Notes: generated from the letters alone by a model not told the origin. A DNA stretch of 64,000 nt from Bradyrhizobium sp. LTSP849 (GCF_000938255.1 NZ_JYMR01000008.1:62001-126000), one strand, 5' to 3'. Positions 16,086 to 25,123 are shown, counted from the first letter of the stretch. Made by a program: numbers and translations.

Positions 16086-17310
16086 GCTCATGTTCTGCTC
16101 CCTTCTGACGATCCTGCCGGACTACCTCTACCGCCGCTATGCCCAGGGCAAGCGGTTCGGCAAGGAGATCACGTTCTTTTCCATCTGGTACGAGCTGCGA
16201 TGGGGCATCACCGGCTGCCTGATGCTCACGGTGTCGCTGATCACCATGATCTTCTACTTTCACCCGTCAACGACCTCGGCGACGCTCTATTACCGTACGG
16301 TGCCGATCCTGCCCGAGGGCTCGGGCCGGGTCGCGGAAGTGAATGTCGGCTACAGCCAGGCGGTAAAGAAGGGCGACGTGCTCTTCAGCCTCGACAGCTC
16401 GAAGCAACGCGCGGCTCTGGAAACCGCCAAGCGCAAGATCGCTGAGGTCGATGCGTCGCTGACGACCGCGCAATCCGACGTGATCAAGGCCGACGCGCAG
16501 ATCGAGGAAGCCAAGGCCAACCTTCAGCAGGCCAAGGATGAACTGGACGTCAAGTCCGAGTTGCAGCGTCGCAATCCCGGCATCGTGCCGCAGCGCGACA
16601 TTGAAAAGCTGCAGGTGATCGTCAATCAGCGGCAGGCCGGGGTCGACGCCGCCACGGCTTCGAGGCAGTCGGCAGCTTTGCGCGTTTCGACGCTCTTGCC
16701 GGCCGAGAAGGCCAGCGCCGAAGCGACGCTGGCCGAGGCGCAGGTGGATCTGGACAAGACTTTTGTCCGCGCCGGTGTTGACGGCCGGGTGGAGCAATTC
16801 CTGGTCCGCGTCGGCGACGTGGTCAATCAGTTGTTGCGGCCGGCGGGCGTGCTTGTCCCGGATGGCGCGGGCCGGCAGGGTCTGCAGGCGGGCTTTGGCC
16901 AGATCGAGGCTCAGGTCTTGCAAGTCGGCATGGTGGCGGAAGCGACCTGCATATCAAGGCCCTGGGTCATCATTCCGATGGTCATCACCAATGTACAGGA
17001 CTACATCGCGGCCGGACAGTTCCGAAGCGGAGAGCAGCTCATCGAGGCACAGAATGTCGCGCGACCCGGCACGATCCTGGCATTCATGGAGCCGCTCTAC
17101 AAAGGCGGGCTTGAAGGCGTGACGCCGGGCAGCAGTTGCATCGTCAACGCCTATACCAGCAACCATGAGGAGATCTCTGCGAAGGAGACTAGCACCGGCC
17201 GCGCCATTGCCTTGCATGTCGTCGACGGCGTCGGCCTCGTGCACGCCATGCTGCTGCGCATCCAGGCGCTGTTGCTGCCGATCAAGACGCTGGTGCTGAG
17301 CGGGCACTGA
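16078..17310 (+). CDS. HlyD/EmrA-type membrane fusion protein (YiaV/YibH-like)
   Basis: A 410-residue protein: an N-terminal cytoplasmic segment and one membrane span (about residues 42-62), a biotinyl-lipoyl-like motif (EVNVGYSQAVKKGDVLF), a long alpha-hairpin coiled coil (about 105-220), a second lipoyl half (TFVRAGVDGRVEQFLVRVGD), and a beta domain ending with two hydrophobic C-terminal stretches. Such periplasmic adaptors usually pair with a transporter and TolC, but none adjoins it. The partner is the upstream DUF3302-like protein, with which it overlaps by 8 bases. It may share the FixK-type box before that gene. Confidence 0.82.
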   Translation: MFELMFCSLLTILPDYLYRRYAQGKRFGKEITFFSIWYELRWGITGCLMLTVSLITMIFYFHPSTTSATLYYRTVPILPEGSGRVAEVNVGYSQAVKKGDVLFSLDSSKQRAALETAKRKIAEVDASLTTAQSDVIKADAQIEEAKANLQQAKDELDVKSELQRRNPGIVPQRDIEKLQVIVNQRQAGVDAATASRQSAALRVSTLLPAEKASAEATLAEAQVDLDKTFVRAGVDGRVEQFLVRVGDVVNQLLRPAGVLVPDGAGRQGLQAGFGQIEAQVLQVGMVAEATCISRPWVIIPMVITNVQDYIAAGQFRSGEQLIEAQNVARPGTILAFMEPLYKGGLEGVTPGSSCIVNAYTSNHEEISAKETSTGRAIALHVVDGVGLVHAMLLRIQALLLPIKTLVLSGH

Positions 17311-17405
17311 CGCCGGCAAGCGGCCTGCGTGAGGTCTGTCGAAGCGCCTCACTTCTCGCTAGAATTGTGGCCAGCAACGGCCGGAGAGAGCCGTCGGGGA
17401 GGCGG

Positions 17406-19292
17406 ATGAGCGGGCGCAGGTTGATAGCCTCGGTCATGCCGCGGTCAGTCGCGGCCGCGTTGCTCGGCCTGTTGCTCGCCGTCTGCCTCCTGTCCGGCGC
17501 GGCCGGAGCCGCCGAACGCAGCGCGCGCGGAGAACTCAAGCGCGTGCTGGTGCTGCATTCCTTCGGCCGCGAATTCCGGCCCTGGAGCGAATATGCGCGC
17601 AGCATCAAGGCAGGGCTGGAGCAGCAGTCGCGCTGGCCCCTCGATATCCAGGAGCACGCCCTGCTCTCCGCGCGCTTCAACAATCCGGGTCCGGAAGCGC
17701 CCTTCGTCGACTATCTGCACTCGCTCTACGAGGGCGCGCCGCCTGACATCGTGCTGAGCATCGGCGCGCCGGCGGCGCGGTTCGTGCAGCGATATCGGCA
17801 AACCCTCTTTCCCGATACGCCGATGGTGCTGACCGTGGTCGAGCAGCGGCTCGTGAACCGCCTCGACCTCACCGACAATGACGTCGTCGTGTCGGTCCAC
17901 AATGACTTCATGGCCGTGTTCGACAACATTCTCCGTGTTCTGCCGGACACGAAGACGGTTGCCATGGTGATTGGCGCATCTCCGCTCGAGAAGTTCTGGA
18001 TCGACGAGGTGAAGCGGGAGCTGAAGCCGTTGGGGAATCGCGTCAGCCTCACGTGGTATTCGGACCTGGCGTTCGATGAGGTCCTCAAGCGCGCCGCGAA
18101 TCTTCCGCCGAACACGGTGCTGTTCTGGGGCCTGATGTCGGTCGATGCCGCGGGAATCGTCTACGAAGGCGACATCGCCTTGCGCAGCCTCCACGCGGTT
18201 GCCAACGCCCCGATCTTCTCCTACCAGGAGGCCTTCTTCGGCAGCACCGTCGGCGGCCCGATGCAGCTGACCGGAGAGACGAGCCGGAAGACCGTCGATG
18301 CCGTCATCCGCATCCTCGGTGGCGAGAAGCCGGCCGGCATCAAATACGAGACGATCGAATTCGGAACGCCACGCTACGATTGGCGGGAGCTGCAACGCTG
18401 GTCCATCAGCGAGAGTAATCTGCCTCCTGGGAGCGAGATCATGTTCCGTGATCCGGGCTTGTGGGAGACCTACCGCTGGCAATTGCTGCTGATCGCCGCC
18501 GTGATCCTGGTGCAGACCGGCCTGATCAGCGTGTTGTTGCACGAGCGCCGGCGTCGTCAGGTTGCGGAGGTCGAATCGCTCCAGCGTCTCGCCGAGCTCG
18601 CGCACGCCAATCGCTATTCGACGGTCGGTGAGCTGACGACCTCGATCGCGCATGAGCTCAACCAGCCGCTCGGCTCCATCCTGACCAACGCGGAGACGGC
18701 GGAGCTCATGCTCAAGGGCGCCTCGCCTGACATGGACGAGATACGGCAGATCCTCGGCGATATCAGGCGCGACGATCAGCGGGCGAGCGAGGTGATCCGC
18801 CGGCTGCGCAGCGTCTTGAAGAAGACGCCGTTCGAGATCAAGAACCTCAAGCTCAACGACACGGTGCGGGAGGCGATCGGCCTGGTGGCGGCCGTTGCCG
18901 ACGGACGCCGCATCGCGCTGACCTATGTCCCTCCGTCCACCGACCTGCATGTCAAGGGTGATGCCGTGCAGCTCCAGCAGGTCGTGCTCAACCTGATCAT
19001 CAATGCCATGGATGCGGTCGCCGACGCCGACATGAGGAAGCGGGAGGTCAGCGTGGCGACGGTACGGGTCGGCAACCGAGCCGAGATCAAGATCGCCGAC
19101 ACCGGTCCCGGCATCGCGTCCGGCGATCTCGCAAACGTCTTCAATCCGTTCTTCAGCACCAAGCCGCAGGGCATGGGCATGGGACTTGCGATTGCGAAGA
19201 CCATTGTCGAGGCCCACCACGGCACGATCGAGGTCGAGAACCTGCCGTGGGGCGGGGCGGTGTTTTCGATCAGGCTCCCGATCACTCGCTGA
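17406..19292 (+). CDS. Sensor histidine kinase with ABC-substrate-binding-like periplasmic sensor
   Basis: A 628-residue kinase. A signal/anchor helix (residues 10-35) precedes a periplasmic domain (about 45-350) like the ABC_sub_bind sensor family (RVLVLHSFGREFRPW, then DIVLSIGAPAARFV). A transmembrane helix (about 362-385) leads to a HisKA domain with SIAHELNQPLGSIL (phosphorylated His in the H-box) and a HATPase domain: N-box VLNLIINAMDAV, G1 DTGPGIA, G2 GMGMGLAIAK. ATG 17406 is preceded by GGGAGG; an upstream GTG at 17367 is less likely. No response regulator adjoins it; the FixJ-type ones at 2267 and 3079 are 14 kb away. The ligand is unknown. Confidence 0.9.
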   Translation: MSGRRLIASVMPRSVAAALLGLLLAVCLLSGAAGAAERSARGELKRVLVLHSFGREFRPWSEYARSIKAGLEQQSRWPLDIQEHALLSARFNNPGPEAPFVDYLHSLYEGAPPDIVLSIGAPAARFVQRYRQTLFPDTPMVLTVVEQRLVNRLDLTDNDVVVSVHNDFMAVFDNILRVLPDTKTVAMVIGASPLEKFWIDEVKRELKPLGNRVSLTWYSDLAFDEVLKRAANLPPNTVLFWGLMSVDAAGIVYEGDIALRSLHAVANAPIFSYQEAFFGSTVGGPMQLTGETSRKTVDAVIRILGGEKPAGIKYETIEFGTPRYDWRELQRWSISESNLPPGSEIMFRDPGLWETYRWQLLLIAAVILVQTGLISVLLHERRRRQVAEVESLQRLAELAHANRYSTVGELTTSIAHELNQPLGSILTNAETAELMLKGASPDMDEIRQILGDIRRDDQRASEVIRRLRSVLKKTPFEIKNLKLNDTVREAIGLVAAVADGRRIALTYVPPSTDLHVKGDAVQLQQVVLNLIINAMDAVADADMRKREVSVATVRVGNRAEIKIADTGPGIASGDLANVFNPFFSTKPQGMGMGLAIAKTIVEAHHGTIEVENLPWGGAVFSIRLPITR

Positions 19293-19422
19293 CACCGAGA
19301 TCCGGCTGCCCTGCCGCTGTCGCGCCGCAACAAGGTCTCGGAGCAGCTTTTCCTTGATCTCGATCAACAAACGCCGACGCTCCGGCGCGATCCTCGCGGG
19401 CAGTATGTTTGGGGAGGTTGTG

Positions 19423-21060
19423 ATGTTTCACTGCGGCAAGACCCTGATGGCGCTTGCGCTTGTGGCGGCGGTTCCCAGCGCTGCCATGGCGCAGGCCACG
19501 CCGCCGGCAGCCCCGAGCACGCAGGTGCAGCCGGCAAGTCCGCCGGCGCCGGTTGCCGAGCTGCTGAAGCCCGAGCAGCTCGAGGCGCTGGTGGCCCCGA
19601 TCGCCCTCTATCCCGACGAGCTGCTCGCCAATGTCCTGGCGGCATCGACCTATCCCCTGGAGGTCGTGCAGGCCGATCGCTGGCTGAAAGAGAAGAGCCT
19701 GAAGGGCGATGCACTGAAGACCGAGGTCGAGAAGCAGTCCTGGGACGACAGCATCAAGGCATTGGCCTCGACTGCCGAGGTCCTCACGATGATGAGCGAC
19801 AAGCTCGACTGGACCAAGGCGCTCGGCGACGCCGTGCTCGCGCAGCAGCCGGATGTGATGGATGCGGTCCAGCGCCTGCGCACCAAGGCCTATGACAACA
19901 AGAAGCTTGTCACCACCAAGCAGCAAAAGGTCAGCGTCCAGACCCAGGAAAGCAAGCAGGTGATCGTGATCGAACCGGCCGTCGCCGACACGATGTACGT
20001 GCCGTATTACGAGCCGGCAACGGTTTGCGGAGCGTGGCCCTACACGGAGTATCCGCCCTACTATTTCGGCTACCCGTCCTACATCGGTGCAGGCGTCGTC
20101 GCGGCGGGTCTTGCCTTCGGCACGGCCTGGGCCATCGGCCGCTGGGGCAATTATTGGGGCGGCGGCTGCAACTGGGGCAACCGCAACGTCTATATCAATC
20201 ACCGGACCACGAACATTGGAAACGGCTGGCAGCACAATCCGGCGCATCGCCAGGGCGTACGCTACAACAACGCGAATGTTCAGCAGCGCTTCGGCAATAG
20301 CAATTTGAAGGCCGGTGCGGCCGACCGCATGGATTTCCGCGGGCGCGACGGACAGCAGGTGTTGAAGCCGGGACAGGACCGGCCAGGTGCTGGAGATCGC
20401 GCTGGAGATCGTGCAGGAGACCGCGCAGGCGATCGAGGTGGTGACCGTCAGGGCGCGGGGGATCGCGCCAAGGCTGGTGGTGATCGTGCCGCCAAGGGTG
20501 GTGCCAAGAACGCCGGTGCCAAGAATCTTGGTGCCAAGAATCCTGGTGCCAAGAACGCTGGTGCAAAGAGCGGCGGCGCCAAGGCCGCGAACCGTGGTGG
20601 CGGCGGCGCGTTGAACGTATCGTCGGGCCGCTCGGCGGCAGCGGCATCGGCCCGCGGTCGGTCCAGCATGGCGAGCGCGGGGCCGCGTGGCGGCGGTGGT
20701 GGCGCGAGCTTCGCGGGACGCGGTGGCGGGGGCGGTGGCTTCCATGGTGGTGGCGGAGGAGGCGGTCGCGGCGGGGGTGGTGGCGGTGGGCGGCGCTCCG
20801 ACATCGCGCTGAAGCATGATGTTGTTCTGCTCGGCCACCTCGCAAACGGCCTCGGCTATTACCGCTTCAGCTATATCGGCAGCGACAAGGCTTATGTCGG
20901 CGTCATCGCGCAGGAGGTCGAAGAGGTGATGCCGAAAGCGGTCACCCGAGGAGCCGATGGCTATCTCCGGGTCTATTACGAAAAGCTCGGTTTGAAGCTT
21001 CGCACCTACCGAGATTGGCTCGCCGGTGGCGCGAGGATCCCCGCGGAGGTGACGCCATGA
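19423..21060 (+). CDS. DUF3300 protein with C-terminal S74-like (intramolecular chaperone) domain
   Basis: A 545-residue exported protein. A signal peptide ends at AMAQ. The DUF3300 domain covers about residues 40-240 (LVAPIALYPDELLANVLAAS is its hallmark). A tyrosine/glycine-rich stretch and a long low-complexity region with GDRA and GAKN pentad repeats follow. The last 85 residues begin SDIALKHD and continue YVGVIAQEVEEVMPKAV and GYLRVYYEKL, which resembles the peptidase S74 / endosialidase chaperone domain of phage tail proteins. Ser459 and Lys464 are spaced like the Ser-Lys dyad that cleaves such domains. ATG 19423 has GGGGAGG upstream. It starts an operon with DUF2950 and an EipA-like gene. 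Function unknown. Confidence 0.82.
   Translation: MFHCGKTLMALALVAAVPSAAMAQATPPAAPSTQVQPASPPAPVAELLKPEQLEALVAPIALYPDELLANVLAASTYPLEVVQADRWLKEKSLKGDALKTEVEKQSWDDSIKALASTAEVLTMMSDKLDWTKALGDAVLAQQPDVMDAVQRLRTKAYDNKKLVTTKQQKVSVQTQESKQVIVIEPAVADTMYVPYYEPATVCGAWPYTEYPPYYFGYPSYIGAGVVAAGLAFGTAWAIGRWGNYWGGGCNWGNRNVYINHRTTNIGNGWQHNPAHRQGVRYNNANVQQRFGNSNLKAGAADRMDFRGRDGQQVLKPGQDRPGAGDRAGDRAGDRAGDRGGDRQGAGDRAKAGGDRAAKGGAKNAGAKNLGAKNPGAKNAGAKSGGAKAANRGGGGALNVSSGRSAAAASARGRSSMASAGPRGGGGGASFAGRGGGGGGFHGGGGGGGRGGGGGGGRRSDIALKHDVVLLGHLANGLGYYRFSYIGSDKAYVGVIAQEVEEVMPKAVTRGADGYLRVYYEKLGLKLRTYRDWLAGGARIPAEVTP
20385..20589 (+). repeat. Tandem repeats encoding GDRA and GAKN pentads in the DUF3300 gene
   Basis: Within the DUF3300 gene a 12-15 base unit is repeated: first units encoding G-D-R-A (20386-20450), then near-identical 15-base units encoding G-A-K-N-x (about 20499-20589). 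The encoded segment is basic, flexible and glycine-rich, probably a linker between the DUF3300 and S74-like domains. The number of units may vary between strains. Confidence 0.8.
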
Positions 21061-21974
21061 TGGGCTTGAAATTGCTTCTTCGTGCGACCTTGCCGGTCAT
21101 CATGGCGCTGGCGCTCATGAGTTCGCCATCCCAGGCGCAGCAGTCCTATCCGACACCGGAGGAGGCTGCGGCAGCGCTCGCGGCCGCCGTCAAGAGCGGC
21201 CCGGACAGGGCCATCCTGAAAGTGCTCGGCAGCGCCGCCCAGGACATCGTCTCGTCCGGCGACGAAGTCGCCGACGCCGACATCCGGCAACGCTTCAGCT
21301 CGATGTATGACGCCAAACATTCGATCAAGACGGAGGGCAACAAGAAGGCGACGCTGATGCTGGGACCGGATGACTTCCCGTTTCCGATTCCACTCGCCAA
21401 CACCAAGACCGGCTGGGAATTCGATAATGCCGAAGGCCGCATCGAGGTGCTGTATCGCCGTATCGGCCGCAATGAGCTCGATGCGATCCAGACCAGCCTC
21501 GCCTTCGCCGATGCCGAGAACGAATACGCCGACAAGGATCGCGGCGAGGGGGCCGGCGTGTACGCGCAGCGCATTGTCAGCAGTGCAGGCAAGAAGGACG
21601 GGTTGTTCTGGCGCGACGACAGCGACCCTAGCCCGCTCGGCGCATTGGCGGCACAGGCATCGAGCGAGGGCTACAAGGCCGAGGACGGGCCGGCGCCCTA
21701 TCACGGCTACTATTTCCGTATCCTGAAGGGGCAGGGGTCAAACGCGCCGGGCGGCGCGCTCAACTATGTCGTCAATGGCAAGATGATCGGTGGCTTTGCA
21801 CTGATCGCCTGGCCCGCCGAGTACGGCAATTCCGGCGTCATGACCTTCCTGGTCAATCACGCCGGCACTGTCTATCAGAAAGACTTGGGACCACGGACCG
21901 AGTTCGTCGCACCGCGCACGACGCTGTTTGATCCCGACCAGACCTGGAAGAAGGTCGATGCTGCGAAACCCTGA
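21057..21974 (+). CDS. DUF2950 family exported protein
   Basis: A 305-residue protein with a signal peptide (about residues 1-27, ending SQAQ). The mature part shows the DUF2950 pattern: a helical start (PTPEEAAAALAAAVK), LMLGPDDFPFPIPL, GRIEVLYRRIGRNEL, PAPYHGYYFRILKGQG and FLVNHAGTVYQKDLG. The function of the family is unknown, but its genes are repeatedly found beside DUF3300 genes, as here. The ATG at 21057 overlaps the upstream stop (ATGA), so translation is coupled; the ATG at 21060 is an alternative. The stop is overlapped by the next gene. Confidence 0.85.
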   Translation: MMGLKLLLRATLPVIMALALMSSPSQAQQSYPTPEEAAAALAAAVKSGPDRAILKVLGSAAQDIVSSGDEVADADIRQRFSSMYDAKHSIKTEGNKKATLMLGPDDFPFPIPLANTKTGWEFDNAEGRIEVLYRRIGRNELDAIQTSLAFADAENEYADKDRGEGAGVYAQRIVSSAGKKDGLFWRDDSDPSPLGALAAQASSEGYKAEDGPAPYHGYYFRILKGQGSNAPGGALNYVVNGKMIGGFALIAWPAEYGNSGVMTFLVNHAGTVYQKDLGPRTEFVAPRTTLFDPDQTWKKVDAAKP

Positions 21975-22428
21975 ATGGCGAATAATGCTGCGCCCGCGGG
22001 CATCTCGCTTGATCGTGATCCTCGTCCTGACGCTCGCGCTTGCCGCCCCGTGCACGCAATCCTTCGCGCAAGCCGCCGGCCATGTCCGCGCCAGGGTCGT
22101 CAAGGCCGGCCTCTTGATCGGCGGCGGCGCCGGCAGCGGTGTGCTGACGTATCGCGGCAAGTCCTATCCCTTCAGCATCACCGGCATGAGTTTCGGCATC
22201 ACCGTCGGCGCGACGGTCGGCCGGCTTGATGGCTGGGCGTCCGGCATCGGCGACGTCGGCGACTTTGCCGGCACCTACAGCTCCGTCGGCGGCGGCTTTG
22301 CGTTGGTTGGTGGCGTCAACGGCGTTCACCTGCGCAACGAGAAGGGCGTGACCATCGCGTTGCAGGGACCGAAGGCGGGACTCGAACTCGCGGCCAACAT
22401 CAGCCAGATCACGATTTCGATGAGGTGA
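21958..22428 (+). CDS. EipA-like (DUF1134) exported protein, second copy
   Basis: A 156-residue protein with an N-terminal signal peptide and a domain parallel to that of the gene at 13767: GAGSGVLTYRGKSYPF, ITGMSFGITVGATVG, a GTYSSVGGGFALVGG stretch and EKGVTIALQGPKAGLEL. The start at 21958 overlaps the DUF2950 gene and has GAAGAAGG upstream; ATG 21985 gives a shorter, still well-formed signal peptide. It is the third gene of the DUF3300 operon. I infer an envelope role from EipA of Brucella, not from direct evidence. Confidence 0.7.
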   Translation: MLRNPEWRIMLRPRASRLIVILVLTLALAAPCTQSFAQAAGHVRARVVKAGLLIGGGAGSGVLTYRGKSYPFSITGMSFGITVGATVGRLDGWASGIGDVGDFAGTYSSVGGGFALVGGVNGVHLRNEKGVTIALQGPKAGLELAANISQITISMR

Positions 22429-22615
22429 CACCGCAGGTCCAGCTAGACGATCACATCGGAAGAGCCGGACAGCGGGACGCTCCGTAGCCAGGACCGTAGA
22501 TGTCTTGCACCCAAGATCGATAAGGCGCTTGATTTCAAAGGCGTTGACGGGGGCACCCTTCCGCCAGTAAAGCCGCCCGGGGCCTGTCGGTTGGGCATTC
22601 CCGGGCAGGTGATCG

Positions 22616-23359
22616 GTGAATCAGACGTTCAATCCGGCCGCGCTCGACAAGCTGAAGCTTCGCATTCAGGCGTTGCGCGCCAAAACCATCGCCAATGGCT
22701 GCACCGAGGACGAGGCGCTGTCTGCCGCCGCCAAGGTCGCCGAACTGCTGGATCGCCACGATTTATCGCTCTCCGACGTCGAGCTGCGCGCGTCGCCGTG
22801 CGAACGGAGGGTCTACGAGACCCATCGCAAGAAGCGAATTCCTCTGGACGACTGCATCGGCGCGGTCGCTCATTTCTGCGATTGTCGGGTCTGGCGCGAG
22901 AAGAACGCGGCCGGCGAGAGCAGCTATGTGTTCTTCGGTCTCGGCGCGGATGTCGAGGTCGCGCATTATCTGGCCGAATTGATCGACGGCGCCGTGCGCA
23001 CTGAGCTTGGCCGCTTCAAGACCTCGGTCGACTACGCCCGGTTCCGGCACCAGGAGCGGCATTTGGCCAATGCCTCCTTCGCGCTCGGAATGGTGGCCTC
23101 AATCGCGGACAGGCTGGTGGCGATCAAGGTCAGTCGCGATCAGGTTAACGAAAGCACCGGCCGCGGGCTGGTCGTCCTCAAGACTTCGGTGGTCGATGCA
23201 GAATTCGACAAGCTCGACCTCAAGATCCGGACCCAGCGCAGCACCAGCCGGATGGTGTCGATGACGGCCTATGAAGCCGGCGGCGCCGCCGGAGCGTCGC
23301 TCGCCATCAATCCCGGCCTTGGCGAGTCGCAGTCAAGGACCACTCCCAAAGGAAGCTGA
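22616..23359 (+). CDS. DUF2786 domain protein
   Basis: A 247-residue soluble protein. Residues 10-50 match the DUF2786 pattern: LKLRIQALRAKTIANGCTE followed by EDEALSAAAKVAELLDRHDL. The C-terminal part (about 70-230, with CDCRVWREK and LGADVEVAHYLAELI) is the region that usually accompanies DUF2786. These proteins occur both on phages and in host chromosomes; no activity is known. The start is GTG 22616, and a short AT-richer stretch separates it from the DUF3300 operon. Its gene does not belong to an obvious operon. Confidence 0.72.
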   Translation: MNQTFNPAALDKLKLRIQALRAKTIANGCTEDEALSAAAKVAELLDRHDLSLSDVELRASPCERRVYETHRKKRIPLDDCIGAVAHFCDCRVWREKNAAGESSYVFFGLGADVEVAHYLAELIDGAVRTELGRFKTSVDYARFRHQERHLANASFALGMVASIADRLVAIKVSRDQVNESTGRGLVVLKTSVVDAEFDKLDLKIRTQRSTSRMVSMTAYEAGGAAGASLAINPGLGESQSRTTPKGS

Positions 23360-23430
23360 ACGCATCGGGGGAGGGACGCGGCTTCGGCCGGAGCTGAGAG
23401 CATGATTCAGATCAAGACGGTCGGCGCCTG

Positions 23431-24276
23431 CTATAGCTGCGGTCCGGACAGGTTCATCTCGCGCTCGGCCCTGAACACGTTGCCGTAGAGACTGGCTATC
23501 CACTGACGCCCGCGAGACGTCACGTTGAGATAGCGTATCGCCGGCTGGATCTGGGGAGCGACGTTGCTCCAATAGAACTGGGGATATTTGTAGACGATGT
23601 CCGCTGGCGTTGCGTAACCCAACGTCTTGTTCAGCCCAATCTCCTCAAACTCGTAGAACAGCGCGTTCGACTTCCTCAGATAGTTGGGGTCGCCAAGCTG
23701 GCCGATGAGATCGGCGGCCCGCAGCAACAGCCCCTCCTCTTCGATCAGGCTGTCATTCGAGGATATGGTGTAGGGAAACCGAGTATATTCTATTGCCCGG
23801 GCGACCCTGTCCGCGTCCAGCGCCTCGACGGAATCCAGCCGCTCCAGCACGAACAGTTTCGATCGATCGACATGATAGGGCGCCAGCGCTGCGTCGGACG
23901 ATCCTCGCGGCAGGCGAACAGTGCGGCCGTTCACGTCTGCAACGAACAGCTCGTCCTCATCGCCTTGAACGACGCCCCGCACATATCCGATGTCATGAGC
24001 AAGGCATGCCAGAATGAAGTTCGCATAGTCATTTGCCGTGGTAGGCCGCAGCAGCGCTCGTCCCGTCAGGATGTCGTGCCCGGCAAGGGTCACGAGCAAC
24101 GTATGCTCGATATTGTGGTACAGGGCGTCGCTGTTGCCGATGCACTCCAGGGTGAGCTTGGCCGCAAAAGGAAGCAGCTCGGTCAGACCGGCGTGCGAAG
24201 CGCCAAACCTGTCTCTGGTTTCCGTCGTTAGAAACGCGCCCAGAGCTTGTGACACCAATTCCGGAACTGTGATCAT
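23431..24276 (-). CDS. HD-domain metal-dependent phosphohydrolase
   Basis: A 281-residue protein with an HD fold: His in YHNIEHT, the central His-Asp pair in ACLAHDIGYVRG, and downstream Asp/His candidates in RAADLIGQLGD. HD proteins of this kind hydrolyse nucleotides or act on signalling molecules; the substrate is not readable. ATG 24276 is preceded by GGAGCGG; starts further upstream lack a site. The gene runs convergently toward the DUF2786 gene. A perfect FixK-type box lies 129 bases upstream, but it is closer to the divergent GNAT gene. Confidence 0.78.
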   Translation of the reverse strand: MITVPELVSQALGAFLTTETRDRFGASHAGLTELLPFAAKLTLECIGNSDALYHNIEHTLLVTLAGHDILTGRALLRPTTANDYANFILACLAHDIGYVRGVVQGDEDELFVADVNGRTVRLPRGSSDAALAPYHVDRSKLFVLERLDSVEALDADRVARAIEYTRFPYTISSNDSLIEEEGLLLRAADLIGQLGDPNYLRKSNALFYEFEEIGLNKTLGYATPADIVYKYPQFYWSNVAPQIQPAIRYLNVTSRGRQWIASLYGNVFRAEREMNLSGPQL

Positions 24277-24404
24277 CACGCCGCTCCGCCAAGGTATTAT
24301 GAACGATATCCAGACCAAGCCCCACGGCTCCGCGATCCCACCTGCATGGGTCGACTGTGCACTGACCGGCCGCCAAGCATGGCCGCCGCGTTCACACCGT
24401 GCAC

Positions 24405-24418
24405 TTGATCCAGATCAA
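24405..24418. promoter_or_regulatory. FixK/FNR-type box, perfect
   Basis: TTGATCCAGATCAA is identical to the box at 6731. It is 77 bases before the GNAT gene ATG (24495) and 129 bases before the divergent HD gene ATG (24276), so the GNAT gene is the likelier target. Confidence 0.85.
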
Positions 24419-24494
24419 GCGACAGCGGCCGGCCCTCGGCTCATGTCTACGACCGGGCAGTCGCCCTGTCCGAATCTCCCGCGACGAGAGCCGC

Positions 24495-25016
24495 ATGTCG
24501 GATGCCGCCAACTACAGTGTATGCGAGCAACTGCGCGACGGCAGCCTGGTCGAAATCCGGGCGCTTCGGCCGGAAGACGAGGACGGCATGCTCGGTGCGC
24601 TGGACCAGACCAGCGCGCAGTCGTTGCAGCGCCGATTTTTCGGGATCAAGCGCCATTTCTCCGACAAAGAGCGCGCGTTCTTCATGGATATCAATTTCAG
24701 TAATCACGTTGCCCTGGTGGCCCAGGTCGAGCAGACCGGCCGCACAATGATCATAGGAGGCGGCCGATACGTCGTCTTCGAACCCGGACGCGCCGAGATG
24801 GCGTTCGTCGTCATTGATGCCTGGCAAGGCCGCGGCGTCGGCGCCATGCTGGCGCGTCACCTTACCGCACTCGGGCGCAAGGCCGGGCTCAAGGGACTGA
24901 CAGCAGAGGTGTTGCCGGAGAATACCGCGATGCGTAGGGTGTTCGAAAAGCTTGGGTTCAAACCCGCGGCGACGCGAGACCCGCAGGCGATTCACTTGGA
25001 GCTGGAACTGGGTTGA
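24495..25016 (+). CDS. GNAT-family N-acetyltransferase
   Basis: A 173-residue GNAT protein. It has the usual start (LRDGSLVEIRALRPEDE), an acetyl-CoA binding loop in DAWQGRGVGAMLARHL (R/Q-G-x-G-A pattern), and ENTAMRRVFEKLGF near the end. The N-terminal QSLQRRFFGIKRHFSDKE resembles the acetyltransferase part of Pat-type proteins that acetylate enzymes such as acyl-CoA synthetases. It is possibly a small protein acetyltransferase, but the substrate is uncertain. ATG 24495 has GAGAG upstream and a perfect FixK-type box 77 bases before it. Confidence 0.85.
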   Translation: MSDAANYSVCEQLRDGSLVEIRALRPEDEDGMLGALDQTSAQSLQRRFFGIKRHFSDKERAFFMDINFSNHVALVAQVEQTGRTMIIGGGRYVVFEPGRAEMAFVVIDAWQGRGVGAMLARHLTALGRKAGLKGLTAEVLPENTAMRRVFEKLGFKPAATRDPQAIHLELELG

Positions 25017-25123
25017 TCGGCCTTTACGGGCCAATCGCGTCCCAAGGCGAGACCGCTGCATTCCGGCGACGTCGTGCCAAATTGGCCTATCTCGCCGCAG
25101 TTTTCCACATGCCCGCGCTTCCT

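Noticed and set aside
17445..19370. 641-residue ORF on the minus strand
   Set aside because: It is antisense to the histidine kinase gene, whose motifs are clear; the long open frame is a product of high GC.
20385..20589. CRISPR-like tandem repeats
   Set aside because: They are short in-frame repeats inside the DUF3300 gene with no spacers.
23402..23415. ATGATTCAGATCAA, a possible FixK-type box
   Set aside because: The first base is wrong and the site lies after the HD gene's end, with no gene start within 150 bases downstream in a sensible direction.
24950..24970. tRNA T-loop-like GGTTCAAACCC
   Set aside because: It lies in the GNAT coding frame and no acceptor stem or D-arm is present.
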